This document shows positions 25,144 through 32,887 of a DNA stretch of 64,000 bases, in pieces; positions within the stretch are counted from its first letter, which is position 1; each line of letters starts with the position of its first letter. Under the pieces are notes generated by a model that did no database searches, had not been told where the DNA came from, and saw only the letters and a list, made by a program, of their open reading frames with translations. Both the position numbers and the translations under genes were made by a program. The DNA is from Desulfovibrio sp. (GTDB lineage: Bacteria > Desulfobacterota > Desulfovibrionia > Desulfovibrionales > Desulfovibrionaceae), in NCBI RefSeq assembly GCF_009712225.1, contig NZ_WASP01000006.1, forward strand, positions 536,448 through 600,447. Reading direction: 5' to 3'.

Positions 25144-25655
25144 CCAGCACCGAACGATTCTACGCAGCGCTTGCCATTTCGTGCCTTGCTCACTGGGGGA
25201 TGTTCCACCTGTTTGGCGCAGCCTCAGCGCAAAATTCACTGGGCACACCGATAACCATCAGTATGGATTCTCTTGGGCTTGGGCCTTCACCAGAGAGAGG
25301 CTCTGGCATCAGCATGGAGGCCGCCCCAAACCGGATTGAACCACCCAATACGGCAGACAAAAGGCGTGAGGCTTTTTTTGCCTTTCTTGACGATCTGGAT
25401 GCAGCAGTACATTCCCACCGCATGGATGAAGGTGAAGAGGAACTGCTTGGTGTTGCAGCCTATGCTTTCACCGTGCGTCCTGACGGCAGCTTTACTGACC
25501 CCGTGCTGCGGCAAACATCGGGTTCACCTGTTCTCGATGCTGCGGCATACCGGGCTGTTTGCGCGGCAAGCGGCAGCGTGAAACGCCCGGAAATTCTGGG
25601 CAACGGAGCTATCCCCGTTGTGCTGCACGTGAAATATCAATACGACTTACGTTAG
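25140..25655 (+). CDS. TonB-like energy transducer
   Basis: A 171-residue protein beginning in an ATGA overlap with exbD. One N-terminal span (about residues 8-28, ALAISCLAHWGMFHLFG) contains the His used by TonB to couple to ExbB/ExbD. A short linker follows, then a TonB-type C-terminal domain: VAAYAFTVRPDGSFTDPVLRQ (the V-RPDGS core), SPVLDAAAYRAV and IPVVLHVKY. The linker lacks the long Pro-Lys repeats of classical TonB. No TonB-dependent receptor is encoded in the window, so its outer-membrane partner must lie elsewhere. Confidence 0.75.
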   Translation: MTSTERFYAALAISCLAHWGMFHLFGAASAQNSLGTPITISMDSLGLGPSPERGSGISMEAAPNRIEPPNTADKRREAFFAFLDDLDAAVHSHRMDEGEEELLGVAAYAFTVRPDGSFTDPVLRQTSGSPVLDAAAYRAVCAASGSVKRPEILGNGAIPVVLHVKYQYDLR

Positions 25656-25696
25656 CAGAAAATATTATTATACCCGAAGAGCACCTAAACTAAATC

Positions 25697-25732
25697 AAGG
25701 GGTTATCCTTAACAGGATGGCCCCTTATTTTT
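25697..25732 (+). terminator. Terminator after the TonB operon, derived from the mobile remnant
   Basis: AAGGGG-TT-ATCCT / AGGAT-GG-CCCCTT stem followed by ATTTTT. It closely resembles the island hairpin at 5822 and is now the first terminator downstream of the TonB-like gene. Confidence 0.8.
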
Positions 25733-25754
25733 GGGCACATATCTTGGGCACATG
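25733..25754 (+). repeat. Third GGGCACAT(A/G) pair, 13-bp spacing
   Basis: GGGCACATA at 25733-25741 and GGGCACATG at 25746-25754, matching the pairs at 5860 and 16382 in sequence and spacing. Confidence 0.6.
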
Positions 25755-25822
25755 AAGACGCTACGGCATTTTGGGTTATAGTTTCCTTTGACTGCGCGAG
25801 CAATCGTGATTAGTTAAAGCGC

Positions 25823-26017
25823 ATGAACAAAGAAAACCTTCCTGTCATTCACCCATGTATCAAATGCGGAAAACACCCCACTATCGAGACCTCACGCCCA
25901 GACGGCAGAGTCCGCGACATCTATCGGCTTGTATGCGAATGCGGCAACTGCCCCCTGCAGTGGTCAGTAAGTGAATCTGCGGCCATCAGGCTGTGGAATT
26001 CTTACGTGGCCTCCTGA
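25823..26017 (+). CDS. Small zinc-ribbon protein, Lar-like (second copy)
   Basis: A 64-residue paralogue of 7297-7491, with 43 identical positions by my alignment. PCIKCG, CECG and SAAIRLWN are all kept. The reading frame is intact despite loss of its element's integrase, so selection may maintain it, or the loss may be recent. No strong ribosome site is seen (AGTTAAAGCGC upstream), as for the first copy. Confidence 0.6.
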   Translation: MNKENLPVIHPCIKCGKHPTIETSRPDGRVRDIYRLVCECGNCPLQWSVSESAAIRLWNSYVAS

Positions 26018-26113
26018 TTATACCCATGCCCCTTTGGCCGCGAGTGCATTCTGCCCGCGGCCACCATTGTGCCTGTAAAAAGAGCGCAATCTTGATCTGC
26101 GACCAGTGCTCTT
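26018..26113 (-). pseudogene. Decayed fragment of the zinc-ribbon gene
   Basis: Minus-strand reading gives STGRRSRLRSF, then GGRGQNALAAKG before a stop at 26018. It aligns with TVSRLRVCPF and RGREQDKLATKG of the gene at 7460-7708. The CPFC cysteines are replaced and a stop lies just upstream at 26114, so it is non-functional. Confidence 0.6.
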
Positions 26114-26166
26114 TCACCCTGTGGCAGCAGCACCCCTCGCGAATCAAATAACACAACCCACGCAGT

Positions 26167-26580
26167 TTAAAGAAGCGCCAGCAACTCCTCCACACTCCTT
26201 GCCAGCCCCGACAGACACCCTTCTATCATGCTGTTGACCGTGCTGTGCCGTGTTTCTCCTGCATGGCGAAAATCTGTGCGTATTCCGTAAATCGGCAACC
26301 CCCTGGCATAGGCGTAGCCAATCTCCCATGCTGTACCGTCGTCTACCTGTGTTCCATCAAGCAGGGCCACCACGCAGGTACAGCGCTCAATTCCCACCCT
26401 GCAGGTATCAAAAATCAAAGTGGAGGCATTTGCCCCCGCATTTTGAACCTGTTCATCGGTCAGAAGATTACCAGGCCATATAACGTCGTGCCCGCTGTCT
26501 TTAAGCCGTGCGGACAGCGCCTTGTGCCATGCCTGCTCCGCCTCGGTGAATAATGGGCCAGCCTGGTATATTGTGCGCAT
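26167..26580 (-). CDS. Nucleoside 2-deoxyribosyltransferase-like protein
   Basis: A 137-residue protein of the nucleoside deoxyribosyltransferase family. It has YQAGPLFTEAEQAW near 5-18, DVIWPG near 33-38, CVVALLDGTQVDDGTAWEIGYA near 69-90 (the D-G-x-x-x-D-D-G-T core and the Glu nucleophile candidate), and GIRTDFRH near 98-105. These enzymes move or hydrolyse deoxyribose on nucleosides in purine/pyrimidine salvage. It starts 3 bp after the FxsA-like stop, so the two are cotranscribed. Confidence 0.8.
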   Translation of the reverse strand: MRTIYQAGPLFTEAEQAWHKALSARLKDSGHDVIWPGNLLTDEQVQNAGANASTLIFDTCRVGIERCTCVVALLDGTQVDDGTAWEIGYAYARGLPIYGIRTDFRHAGETRHSTVNSMIEGCLSGLARSVEELLALL

Positions 26581-26583
26581 GCG

Positions 26584-27078
26584 TTATGCCTTAGGACGTT
26601 GAAGGTATCTATAAACGGAAAGCGCAACCAGCCTGGTCACGGGGGGGCACAGTATGCCCAGAGCCAGCAAATTTACAACCGGGCCGGGCAGCATCATGAG
26701 GATTCCGGCTGCGCATGTGGCACCCCGCTGTAAAACTTCTACCGGAATTGTTTCTGCGTTGCGTACTTTTTCAACTGCTTGCCGGAGAAAAAGGTTGGCA
26801 TTTCGGTATATCAGAAAAACCCCGATAAAGGCTGTGAAAATGCCAACCAAAAAGCTACCATCGAGGCCAATCAGATTTTGCATAACCCTGAAGCCAAGCA
26901 TGGGCATGATCGTAAGAACAGCAAACAAAAAGACATAGCTTGCAAGCCGCATGGGCATCAGGCGCTCCAGCAATTCCAAAGCCTGTATGGCGACTGTGGG
27001 CACACTTTGCGTGTTCAGGTCATTGTCTGATTTGCCCAACAGATAGGCAATTTCTTGAGGCGTTAGGCGGGGAGACAT
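26584..27078 (-). CDS. FxsA-like membrane protein
   Basis: A 164-residue protein, start behind GAGGGCTGT. Membrane spans lie near residues 45-65, 72-92 and 118-145. The segment PVEVLQRGATCAAGILMMLPG followed by the hydrophobic stretch and CPPVTR resembles the conserved core of FxsA (G-x-L-L-x-x-PG, then P-x-R). FxsA in E. coli affects phage T7 exclusion by F plasmids when overproduced; its normal function is unknown. An N-terminal extension of about 40 residues is unusual. Confidence 0.6.
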   Translation of the reverse strand: MSPRLTPQEIAYLLGKSDNDLNTQSVPTVAIQALELLERLMPMRLASYVFLFAVLTIMPMLGFRVMQNLIGLDGSFLVGIFTAFIGVFLIYRNANLFLRQAVEKVRNAETIPVEVLQRGATCAAGILMMLPGPVVNLLALGILCPPVTRLVALSVYRYLQRPKA

Positions 27079-27385
27079 ACAGCCCTCACAGTTTCAACAG
27101 GTTCGACAAGCTTATTGCACACATCAAACCCTGCCCGGCAACACACATACAGCACGCGTCCGAAACATCATGCCCATACGCGCGTAACTGCCAGGGTGTC
27201 GCCAGAACTGAAGGCGGCATGTATTGCTGATTGGTTGGGCAGAGGTTCCACCCGACAGACATTGATTGCTGAACCTTGACCATCAGCTTGTCACGCTAAT
27301 AAAAACATGAGCTACCAAGCAGGTCAATCTGATTACATGCCATCACAACGCCAAGGTACCCACCGCATGCATCGGCCACCTGCGT
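27079..27385. other. Gap between the LysR gene and the FxsA-like gene
   Basis: 307 bp without a supported gene. It must hold the promoter of the FxsA-like unit; I see no clear operator. Confidence 0.4.
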
Positions 27386-28333
27386 TTATTCCGCAATTGC
27401 TGGTATCGATGCGCCGCAACCTTCGTCTTCTGAGCGCCATGGAGCCGGGTCGAAAGCCTGCCGCAGAGACTCGAGAAAAAAACGCGCACGCGCGGTCCGC
27501 TGACGGCGAGGCCCAAGCAGGGCGACCACAGGAGCATCGGGAGAAACCCAGTCTGGCATGAGGTGAACAAGGTTGCCCCTGGCAAGAACATCGGCCACGT
27601 CCCATTCTGACCGTAAAATGATACCCATGCCGGAAAGTGCCCACTCCAGAATCACATCTCCGTCATTGCACGACAACCCCGCAGTGATGCGTACAGCCGT
27701 ATTGTTGTTGTCTGGCCCACTAAAGCGCCACATGGTCACATCTTCATCATTTTCGCGCAGGGCAAGGCAATTGTGTTTGACGAGATCCCTGGGTGATTGC
27801 GGAGTGCCGTGCTTCTGCAGATATTCTGGCGAGGCGCACAGCAAACGCTTGTTGGGCGCCAGTGTGACCAACTGAAACGGGTGGGTTGGTGTTTCACCAA
27901 TATGAATGATCAAATCCCAATAATCCGATTTAAGATGTGCGGGATTGTCTGACAGATTGAGAGTGATGGTAACTTGTGGATGGAGAGTGCTAAAGGATTC
28001 TATCACCGGTGCGAGATACCTGCGCCCGAATCCAGTTGGCCCAGCAATGTGCAGCTGACCGGAAACGACACCCTTTCTTTCTCGCAATAACTCCGAAACG
28101 CTATCTATATCCTGCAATATACGCTTTGAAGCATCTATCAGCAATTCACCTTCTTCGGTGAATATGATTTCTCCCGTTCCTCTATCCACGAGATGCACGC
28201 CAGTACGGGCTTCCAAAGCTCTCAGCCGCTGTGTAACAGCAGGCGGGGTAACATTCAGAAGCCTTGCAGCGGCAGCCAGAGATGAAGATCTGCTGAGTGC
28301 CGCAATAAAAATCATATCATCTGATGTAAACAT
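27386..28333 (-). CDS. LysR family transcriptional regulator
   Basis: A 315-residue regulator, taking the ATG at 28333 (MFTSDDM) as start because the LysR helix-turn-helix (FIAALSRSSSLAAAARLLN, then TPPAVTQRLRALEARTG) normally begins within 5-10 residues of Met1; an ATG at 28393 would add 20 residues. The C-terminal effector domain follows (PTGFGRRYLAPVIESF near 95-110). It is divergent from the hydroxy-amino-acid enzyme pair at 28426-30573 and probably activates it via the palindrome at 28392. Confidence 0.87.
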   Translation of the reverse strand: MFTSDDMIFIAALSRSSSLAAAARLLNVTPPAVTQRLRALEARTGVHLVDRGTGEIIFTEEGELLIDASKRILQDIDSVSELLRERKGVVSGQLHIAGPTGFGRRYLAPVIESFSTLHPQVTITLNLSDNPAHLKSDYWDLIIHIGETPTHPFQLVTLAPNKRLLCASPEYLQKHGTPQSPRDLVKHNCLALRENDEDVTMWRFSGPDNNNTAVRITAGLSCNDGDVILEWALSGMGIILRSEWDVADVLARGNLVHLMPDWVSPDAPVVALLGPRRQRTARARFFLESLRQAFDPAPWRSEDEGCGASIPAIAE

Positions 28334-28391
28334 TAAGAACGACTTAATATGGGATTTATTATTTGTAAATTGAATTTTTACATTTAATGTC

Positions 28392-28406
28392 ATACTAAAG
28401 TAGTAT
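28392..28406. promoter_or_regulatory. Palindrome ATACTAAAGTAGTAT, probable LysR site
   Basis: Perfect 6-bp arms around AAG fitting the T-N11-A rule of LysR regulators, midway between the two divergent starts and about 20 bp from the rightward gene. Confidence 0.6.
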
Positions 28407-28425
28407 CAGAATAAAAGAGGTTATC

Positions 28426-29604
28426 ATGTGCACCCATCACAAAATTCAGCAGACAACGGCTCAAGCTGAAACTGTGTACGTTTCCGAGCTGGACACTCCG
28501 TGCCTGCTTCTTGACGAATCGCGAATGAACCGCAATATCGGTCGGTTACACTCGCGCCTCGCCATGAAAAATGTTGTTTTCCGTCCCCATCTCAAGACTG
28601 CAAAATCCATCGAAATCGCTCGCCGCATGGTGGCCGGACCAAACGGCCCTGCTACCGTGTCTACTCTTAATGAAGCAGAGGCATTTGCCGGGGCTGGTAT
28701 AACCGACATCACCTATGCTGTAGGTATTTCGCCCCAAAAACTGCCGCGTGTTCAGGCATTGCTGCGCCAGGGTATCAATATGACAGTTCTGCTCGACAGC
28801 ACTGAGCAGGCAGATGCCGTTGCGGCAGCATCCACACTGGATGTTCCCATTCCGGCGCTGATAGAGCTGGATTGCGACGGGCACCGGTCAGGGGTGCATT
28901 GTGACGACCAAGAACGGCTGCTCGCCATTGCCAGCAGCCTGCATGCATCCGCAAGCCTACGGGGTGTGCTGACCCATGCGGGCGAAAGCTACACGGCTAC
29001 AAGCCGCCATGCCCTGCTTGCCGCGGCAGAAAACGAGCGGGCAAGCGCCATAAGGGCAGCCGAAATATTGCGCCATGCGGGGTATCGCTGCCCCGTCGTG
29101 AGCATCGGCTCAACACCAACTGCCATGTTTGCCGAAAACTATGACGGAATCACTGAAGTTCGCGCAGGGGTGTTTGCCTTTTTTGATCTTGTTCAGGCAG
29201 GTATTGGCGTGTGCACGCCCGATGACATTGCCGTTTCTGTACTGGCAACGGTGATAGGGCATCAGCGTGAAAAAGACTGGACAATCATAGATGCTGGCTG
29301 GGCGGCGTTATCATCTGACAGAGGCACCGAATCACAACGCGTCGACCAGGGCTACGGTCTGGTCTGTGATCTGGAGGGCAACCTCATCGACGGGCTTTTT
29401 GTGACCAATGTGAATCAGGAGCACGGAATCATTGCCCGCCGGACAGATTTCGGTGGGCATATACCTGACCTGCCCTATGGCGCAAAGGTGCGTATTCTTC
29501 CCATCCATGCCTGCGCCACTGTTGAACAGCACAGCGCCTACAATGTTATTGGCTCAGACAAACAGACAATCGCGGGCCAGTGGACGCGCCTGAAGGGTTG
29601 GTAG
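28426..29604 (+). CDS. PLP-dependent D-threonine aldolase / D-3-hydroxyaspartate dehydratase-like enzyme
   Basis: A 392-residue fold-type III PLP enzyme of the DSD1/D-threonine aldolase family. ELDTPCLLLDE opens the alanine-racemase-like barrel; RPHLKTAKS near 53-61 carries the PLP lysine. VSIGSTPTA near 225-233 binds phosphate. The C-terminal PIHACATVEQH near 363-373 has the H-x-C pair that binds the catalytic divalent metal. Known relatives act on D-threonine, D-serine or D-threo-3-hydroxyaspartate. The start follows AAAAGAGG. With the next gene (ornithine-cyclodeaminase family) it resembles the BhcC/BhcD pair of the beta-hydroxyaspartate cycle, but bhcA and bhcB are absent here. Confidence 0.82.
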   Translation: MCTHHKIQQTTAQAETVYVSELDTPCLLLDESRMNRNIGRLHSRLAMKNVVFRPHLKTAKSIEIARRMVAGPNGPATVSTLNEAEAFAGAGITDITYAVGISPQKLPRVQALLRQGINMTVLLDSTEQADAVAAASTLDVPIPALIELDCDGHRSGVHCDDQERLLAIASSLHASASLRGVLTHAGESYTATSRHALLAAAENERASAIRAAEILRHAGYRCPVVSIGSTPTAMFAENYDGITEVRAGVFAFFDLVQAGIGVCTPDDIAVSVLATVIGHQREKDWTIIDAGWAALSSDRGTESQRVDQGYGLVCDLEGNLIDGLFVTNVNQEHGIIARRTDFGGHIPDLPYGAKVRILPIHACATVEQHSAYNVIGSDKQTIAGQWTRLKGW

Positions 29605-29613
29605 GGGGCACAT

Positions 29614-30573
29614 ATGCTTTATGTATCTGAAGAAACTGCCAAATCTGTTGTTACAATGGCCGACGCCATCGAAGCAATTGAAGGGGTGTTCAGCGACATT
29701 GGAAGGGGTGAGGCCAAGGTTTTTCCCGTTGTTATGGGGCACGGCCCCAAACAGGGCACGTCGTTCAGTATGAAAAGCGGCTTGCTGACAAACCGTGGCG
29801 TTGTCGGGCTCAAGGTGGGCAGCTACTGGCCAGATAACCGCAAGCAGGGCCAAAAGGCCCATGCCTCCACTACCCTGCTGCTTGATCCTGATACCGGGTA
29901 CGCCAGGGCGCTTATTGGCGCCTCGCACATGACGGCCCTGCGAACTGCCGCCGCAGATGCCGTTGCTGTTCGCCATCTTTCGCGTCACGATAGTTCCACC
30001 CTTGCCATTTTTGGTGCGGGTCATCAGGCTTGGTACGAGCTACTGGCCATTTGCGAAGTAAGAAAAATTGAAAAGGTTTTCATAACCAACAGATCAAAAG
30101 AAGCCGCGGATGCCTTTGCCCGACGGGTTCGTGAAGAGCTTTCCATTGAGGCAGCTGCGGCTGCAGCGCCGGAATCCCTGCAACAGGCAGATATCATCGT
30201 CACCGTCACAGCTGCCCATGAGGCACTGTTTCCCGTAGAGCTGGTACGCGCAGGCACACACATCTCCGCAATGGGAGCCGATGGCGAGGGCAAGCAGGAG
30301 CTTGATCCGGCGCTGGTTGCAAAAGCAGAACTGTTTGCTGACGTGGTGCAACAGTCAATAACAGTTGGCGAATACGAAAAAGCTTTCAAAACAGGCCTGA
30401 TCAATAATGAGTGCATCACGCCGCTTGGGGCAGTGCTCAATGGGCAGGCAGGGAGAACATCCAACCAGCAGATTACGGTTTTCGACAGTTCAGGAATGGC
30501 CCTTCAAGACATTGCCATCTGCGCGCTGGCCCTCGAAAAAGCACTTGGCCTGGGCCTGGCAAAAGAAATCTAG
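29614..30573 (+). CDS. Ornithine cyclodeaminase / mu-crystallin family enzyme
   Basis: A 319-residue NAD(P)-dependent protein. KSGLLTNRGVVGLKVGSYWP near 49-68 includes the catalytic Lys; ASTTLLLDPDTG and LRTAAADAVA are family blocks; the Rossmann motif IFGAGHQAWYEL lies near 131-142. The family includes ornithine cyclodeaminase, ketimine reductases, alanine dehydrogenase and the iminosuccinate reductase BhcD. Nine base pairs separate it from the PLP enzyme. Reduction of an imine formed from the PLP enzyme's product is a plausible role; the exact substrate cannot be read from sequence. Confidence 0.8.
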   Translation: MLYVSEETAKSVVTMADAIEAIEGVFSDIGRGEAKVFPVVMGHGPKQGTSFSMKSGLLTNRGVVGLKVGSYWPDNRKQGQKAHASTTLLLDPDTGYARALIGASHMTALRTAAADAVAVRHLSRHDSSTLAIFGAGHQAWYELLAICEVRKIEKVFITNRSKEAADAFARRVREELSIEAAAAAAPESLQQADIIVTVTAAHEALFPVELVRAGTHISAMGADGEGKQELDPALVAKAELFADVVQQSITVGEYEKAFKTGLINNECITPLGAVLNGQAGRTSNQQITVFDSSGMALQDIAICALALEKALGLGLAKEI

Positions 30574-30640
30574 CCAACTTGCAAATATTTACATACTATT
30601 TAAGTCACAAAGATGATTAGCAACTGATAAGGAGGGCAAA

Positions 30641-32680
30641 ATGCTTAAAAATGCTAAGCTCAAAACAAAGATAATTGGCATTGTCTGCATGTTGCTGGCC
30701 GTAGTCTGTACTGGTTTTGGCGTAGCCTCATACCGCACATCAGCAAGTGCAATTGAAAAACGAGTTAATGAATCCCTCCCTCAGATAGCCGAGGACGCAG
30801 GAAAACTTATTAATGCAACGCTCGGTGTGTATTTTGTTGGTATGGAAGCAGTTGCCAACAGACTCGTCATACGAAGCATGGACTGGGACAAACAGCTGCC
30901 AGCCCTTAAAGAAGAAATTTCGAGACAAGGGTTTATAGAGATGGGCGTTGCCACGCCCGACGGAAAAACGCGGTACACCGACGGCAGCACAGCAGAGCTT
31001 GGCGACAGGGATTACTTCAGGAACGCTCTTGCAGGCAAGGTGGTGATGTCTGACGTGGTCATCAGCCGGGTAACGGGCAAACCTGTTATCATGATGGCCT
31101 CCCCAATCACCGTTGATGGACGCTCTATTGGTGTTCTGCTTGCCAGACTTGACGGGCAGCTTCTGTCTGAAATCACGGATAAGGTTAAGTTTGGTGATAT
31201 TGGGTATTCTTACATTATTAATGCCAAGGGTGTCTTGATCGCTCACAGAAAACGTGAATTCGTCACTGAATCCCGCAACTTTCTGGAAGAAGGAAAGACA
31301 AACCCAGAGTTCAGTGCTGTTTCAAAGATGCTGCAACGCATGGTCAAGGGTGAAAGAGGTTACGATAGCTACATGTTTGGAGGTGCTGAAAACTATTTCG
31401 GCTATGCCCCCATACCGAATACTGGCTGGTCTGTGGCTGTAGGTGCCAAAAAGTCCGAGGTGCTTGAAGACGTCTATGAAATGAAGACGACATTCACCCT
31501 GCTCTCTCTCGGTTTTCTGCTGGCTGGCGCACTTGTGGCCCTTGCGCTGGCACGGTCTATCGCCGTACCCGTAAACAAGCTTGTAACTGCAGCAGTCAGT
31601 ATATCCAATGGAGATCTTACAGCAACTTCCGGGCTTGACCAAAAGGATGAAATCGGCGTGCTGGATAGTGCCATCAAGTCCATGGTCACAACCCTGATTG
31701 CTAAAATGAACGAGGCAGATGAACAGGCAAACATAGCCCATCAGGAAACCGAAAAGGCCCAGCAGGCCACACTTGAAGCTCAGGCTGCCAAAGAGCAGGC
31801 CGAGCGTGCAAAAATTGAAGGCATGCTTCAGGCGGCCAGACAGCTCGAAGGGGTTGTGCAAATCGTCTCCTCTGCTTCAGAGGAACTTTCAGCCCAGGTA
31901 GAACAGTCAAGCCGCGGCGCGGACGAACAGTCGGGGCGCGTACGCGAAACAGCCACTGCCATGGAAGAAATGAATGCCACAGTGCTTGAAGTGGCGCGAA
32001 ATGCCCAACAGGCAGCTGACCTTTCGCAACAAGCCCAGCAGCAGGCCCTGGAAGGCTCACAGATTGTGAACGAAGCCGTCAAGGGCATTGAGGCGGTACA
32101 CACCCAATCCACCGCAATCAAACTTGATATGGACGCCTTGGGCAAGCAGGCTGAAAATATCGGCCAGATCATGGGTGTAATTGCCGACATTGCCGACCAG
32201 ACCAATCTGCTGGCGCTAAACGCAGCTATCGAGGCTGCCCGGGCTGGCGATGCCGGCAGAGGCTTTGCCGTCGTTGCCGACGAAGTGCGCAAACTTGCAG
32301 AAAAGACCATGACTGCCACCCAGGAAGTGGGACAGGCCATCACCGGCATTCAGGAAGGCACGAGAAAGAATATCCACAATGTCGAGCAGGTCGCCGCATC
32401 CATTGAAGAGGCCACATCACTTTCTGTGCGATCAGGCGAATCGCTCAAGCGCATTCTGGAATTTGTCCATATGGTCAACGATCAGGTGCAATCCATCGCT
32501 ACCGCCAGCGAACAGCAATCGGCTGCCAGCGAAGAAATCAACCACTCTATTGAACAGGTGGCCAACATTTCGGCCGAGACAGCACAGGCAATGGAACAGG
32601 CAGCCAGCGCAGTTGCAGAACTGGCGCAGCAGTCACAGGCTCTCCAGCGGCTCATTGTTGAAATGAAAAGCCAAGGCTAG
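30641..32680 (+). CDS. Methyl-accepting chemotaxis protein (dCache type)
   Basis: A 679-residue chemoreceptor, start behind AAGGAGGGC. A first span (about 10-32), a periplasmic dCache-type sensor (about 35-280, with [30 protein letters not shown] and [12 protein letters not shown]), a second span (about 283-305) and a HAMP domain precede the signalling coiled coil. The kinase-contacting tip reads [19 protein letters not shown] near residue 540. dCache domains usually bind amino acids or small carboxylates. It lies 67 bp behind the OCD-family gene, so it may sense the same substrate. An inverted repeat without a T tract follows at 32719-32742. Confidence 0.92.
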   Translation: MLKNAKLKTKIIGIVCMLLAVVCTGFGVASYRTSASAIEKRVNESLPQIAEDAGKLINATLGVYFVGMEAVANRLVIRSMDWDKQLPALKEEISRQGFIEMGVATPDGKTRYTDGSTAELGDRDYFRNALAGKVVMSDVVISRVTGKPVIMMASPITVDGRSIGVLLARLDGQLLSEITDKVKFGDIGYSYIINAKGVLIAHRKREFVTESRNFLEEGKTNPEFSAVSKMLQRMVKGERGYDSYMFGGAENYFGYAPIPNTGWSVAVGAKKSEVLEDVYEMKTTFTLLSLGFLLAGALVALALARSIAVPVNKLVTAAVSISNGDLTATSGLDQKDEIGVLDSAIKSMVTTLIAKMNEADEQANIAHQETEKAQQATLEAQAAKEQAERAKIEGMLQAARQLEGVVQIVSSASEELSAQVEQSSRGADEQSGRVRETATAMEEMNATVLEVARNAQQAADLSQQAQQQALEGSQIVNEAVKGIEAVHTQSTAIKLDMDALGKQAENIGQIMGVIADIADQTNLLALNAAIEAARAGDAGRGFAVVADEVRKLAEKTMTATQEVGQAITGIQEGTRKNIHNVEQVAASIEEATSLSVRSGESLKRILEFVHMVNDQVQSIATASEQQSAASEEINHSIEQVANISAETAQAMEQAASAVAELAQQSQALQRLIVEMKSQG

Positions 32681-32887
32681 CCATAAGGCTGTTGTCAATA
32701 TTAAGCCAGTCTTTCTTGAGCGGCCTCTGCAAAGGGGCCGCTTGGGAAATACCTGTTCCAAGGTACTATATCATTAAACTTTTTTGTGCTAAATTTACAA
32801 GAATAATTATTTACAATAACTCAGCCCAAAACCCATGCAACTATCATTGTATAATTGGCATATACGCAGTTCAAGACAGAGGCTTTC

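Larger units (their letters stand above)
25690..26113. mobile_element. Remnant of a second element related to the tRNA-Val island
   Basis: Reproduces in the same order the features just inside attL of the island: the TAAATC edge, the hairpin terminator (25697-25732), the paired GGGCACAT repeats, the Lar-like gene, and a decayed zinc-ribbon gene on the opposite strand. The integrase and excisionase genes that should lie between the repeats and the Lar-like gene are missing, with the junction near 25755-25790. No tRNA fragment flanks it. Confidence 0.75.
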
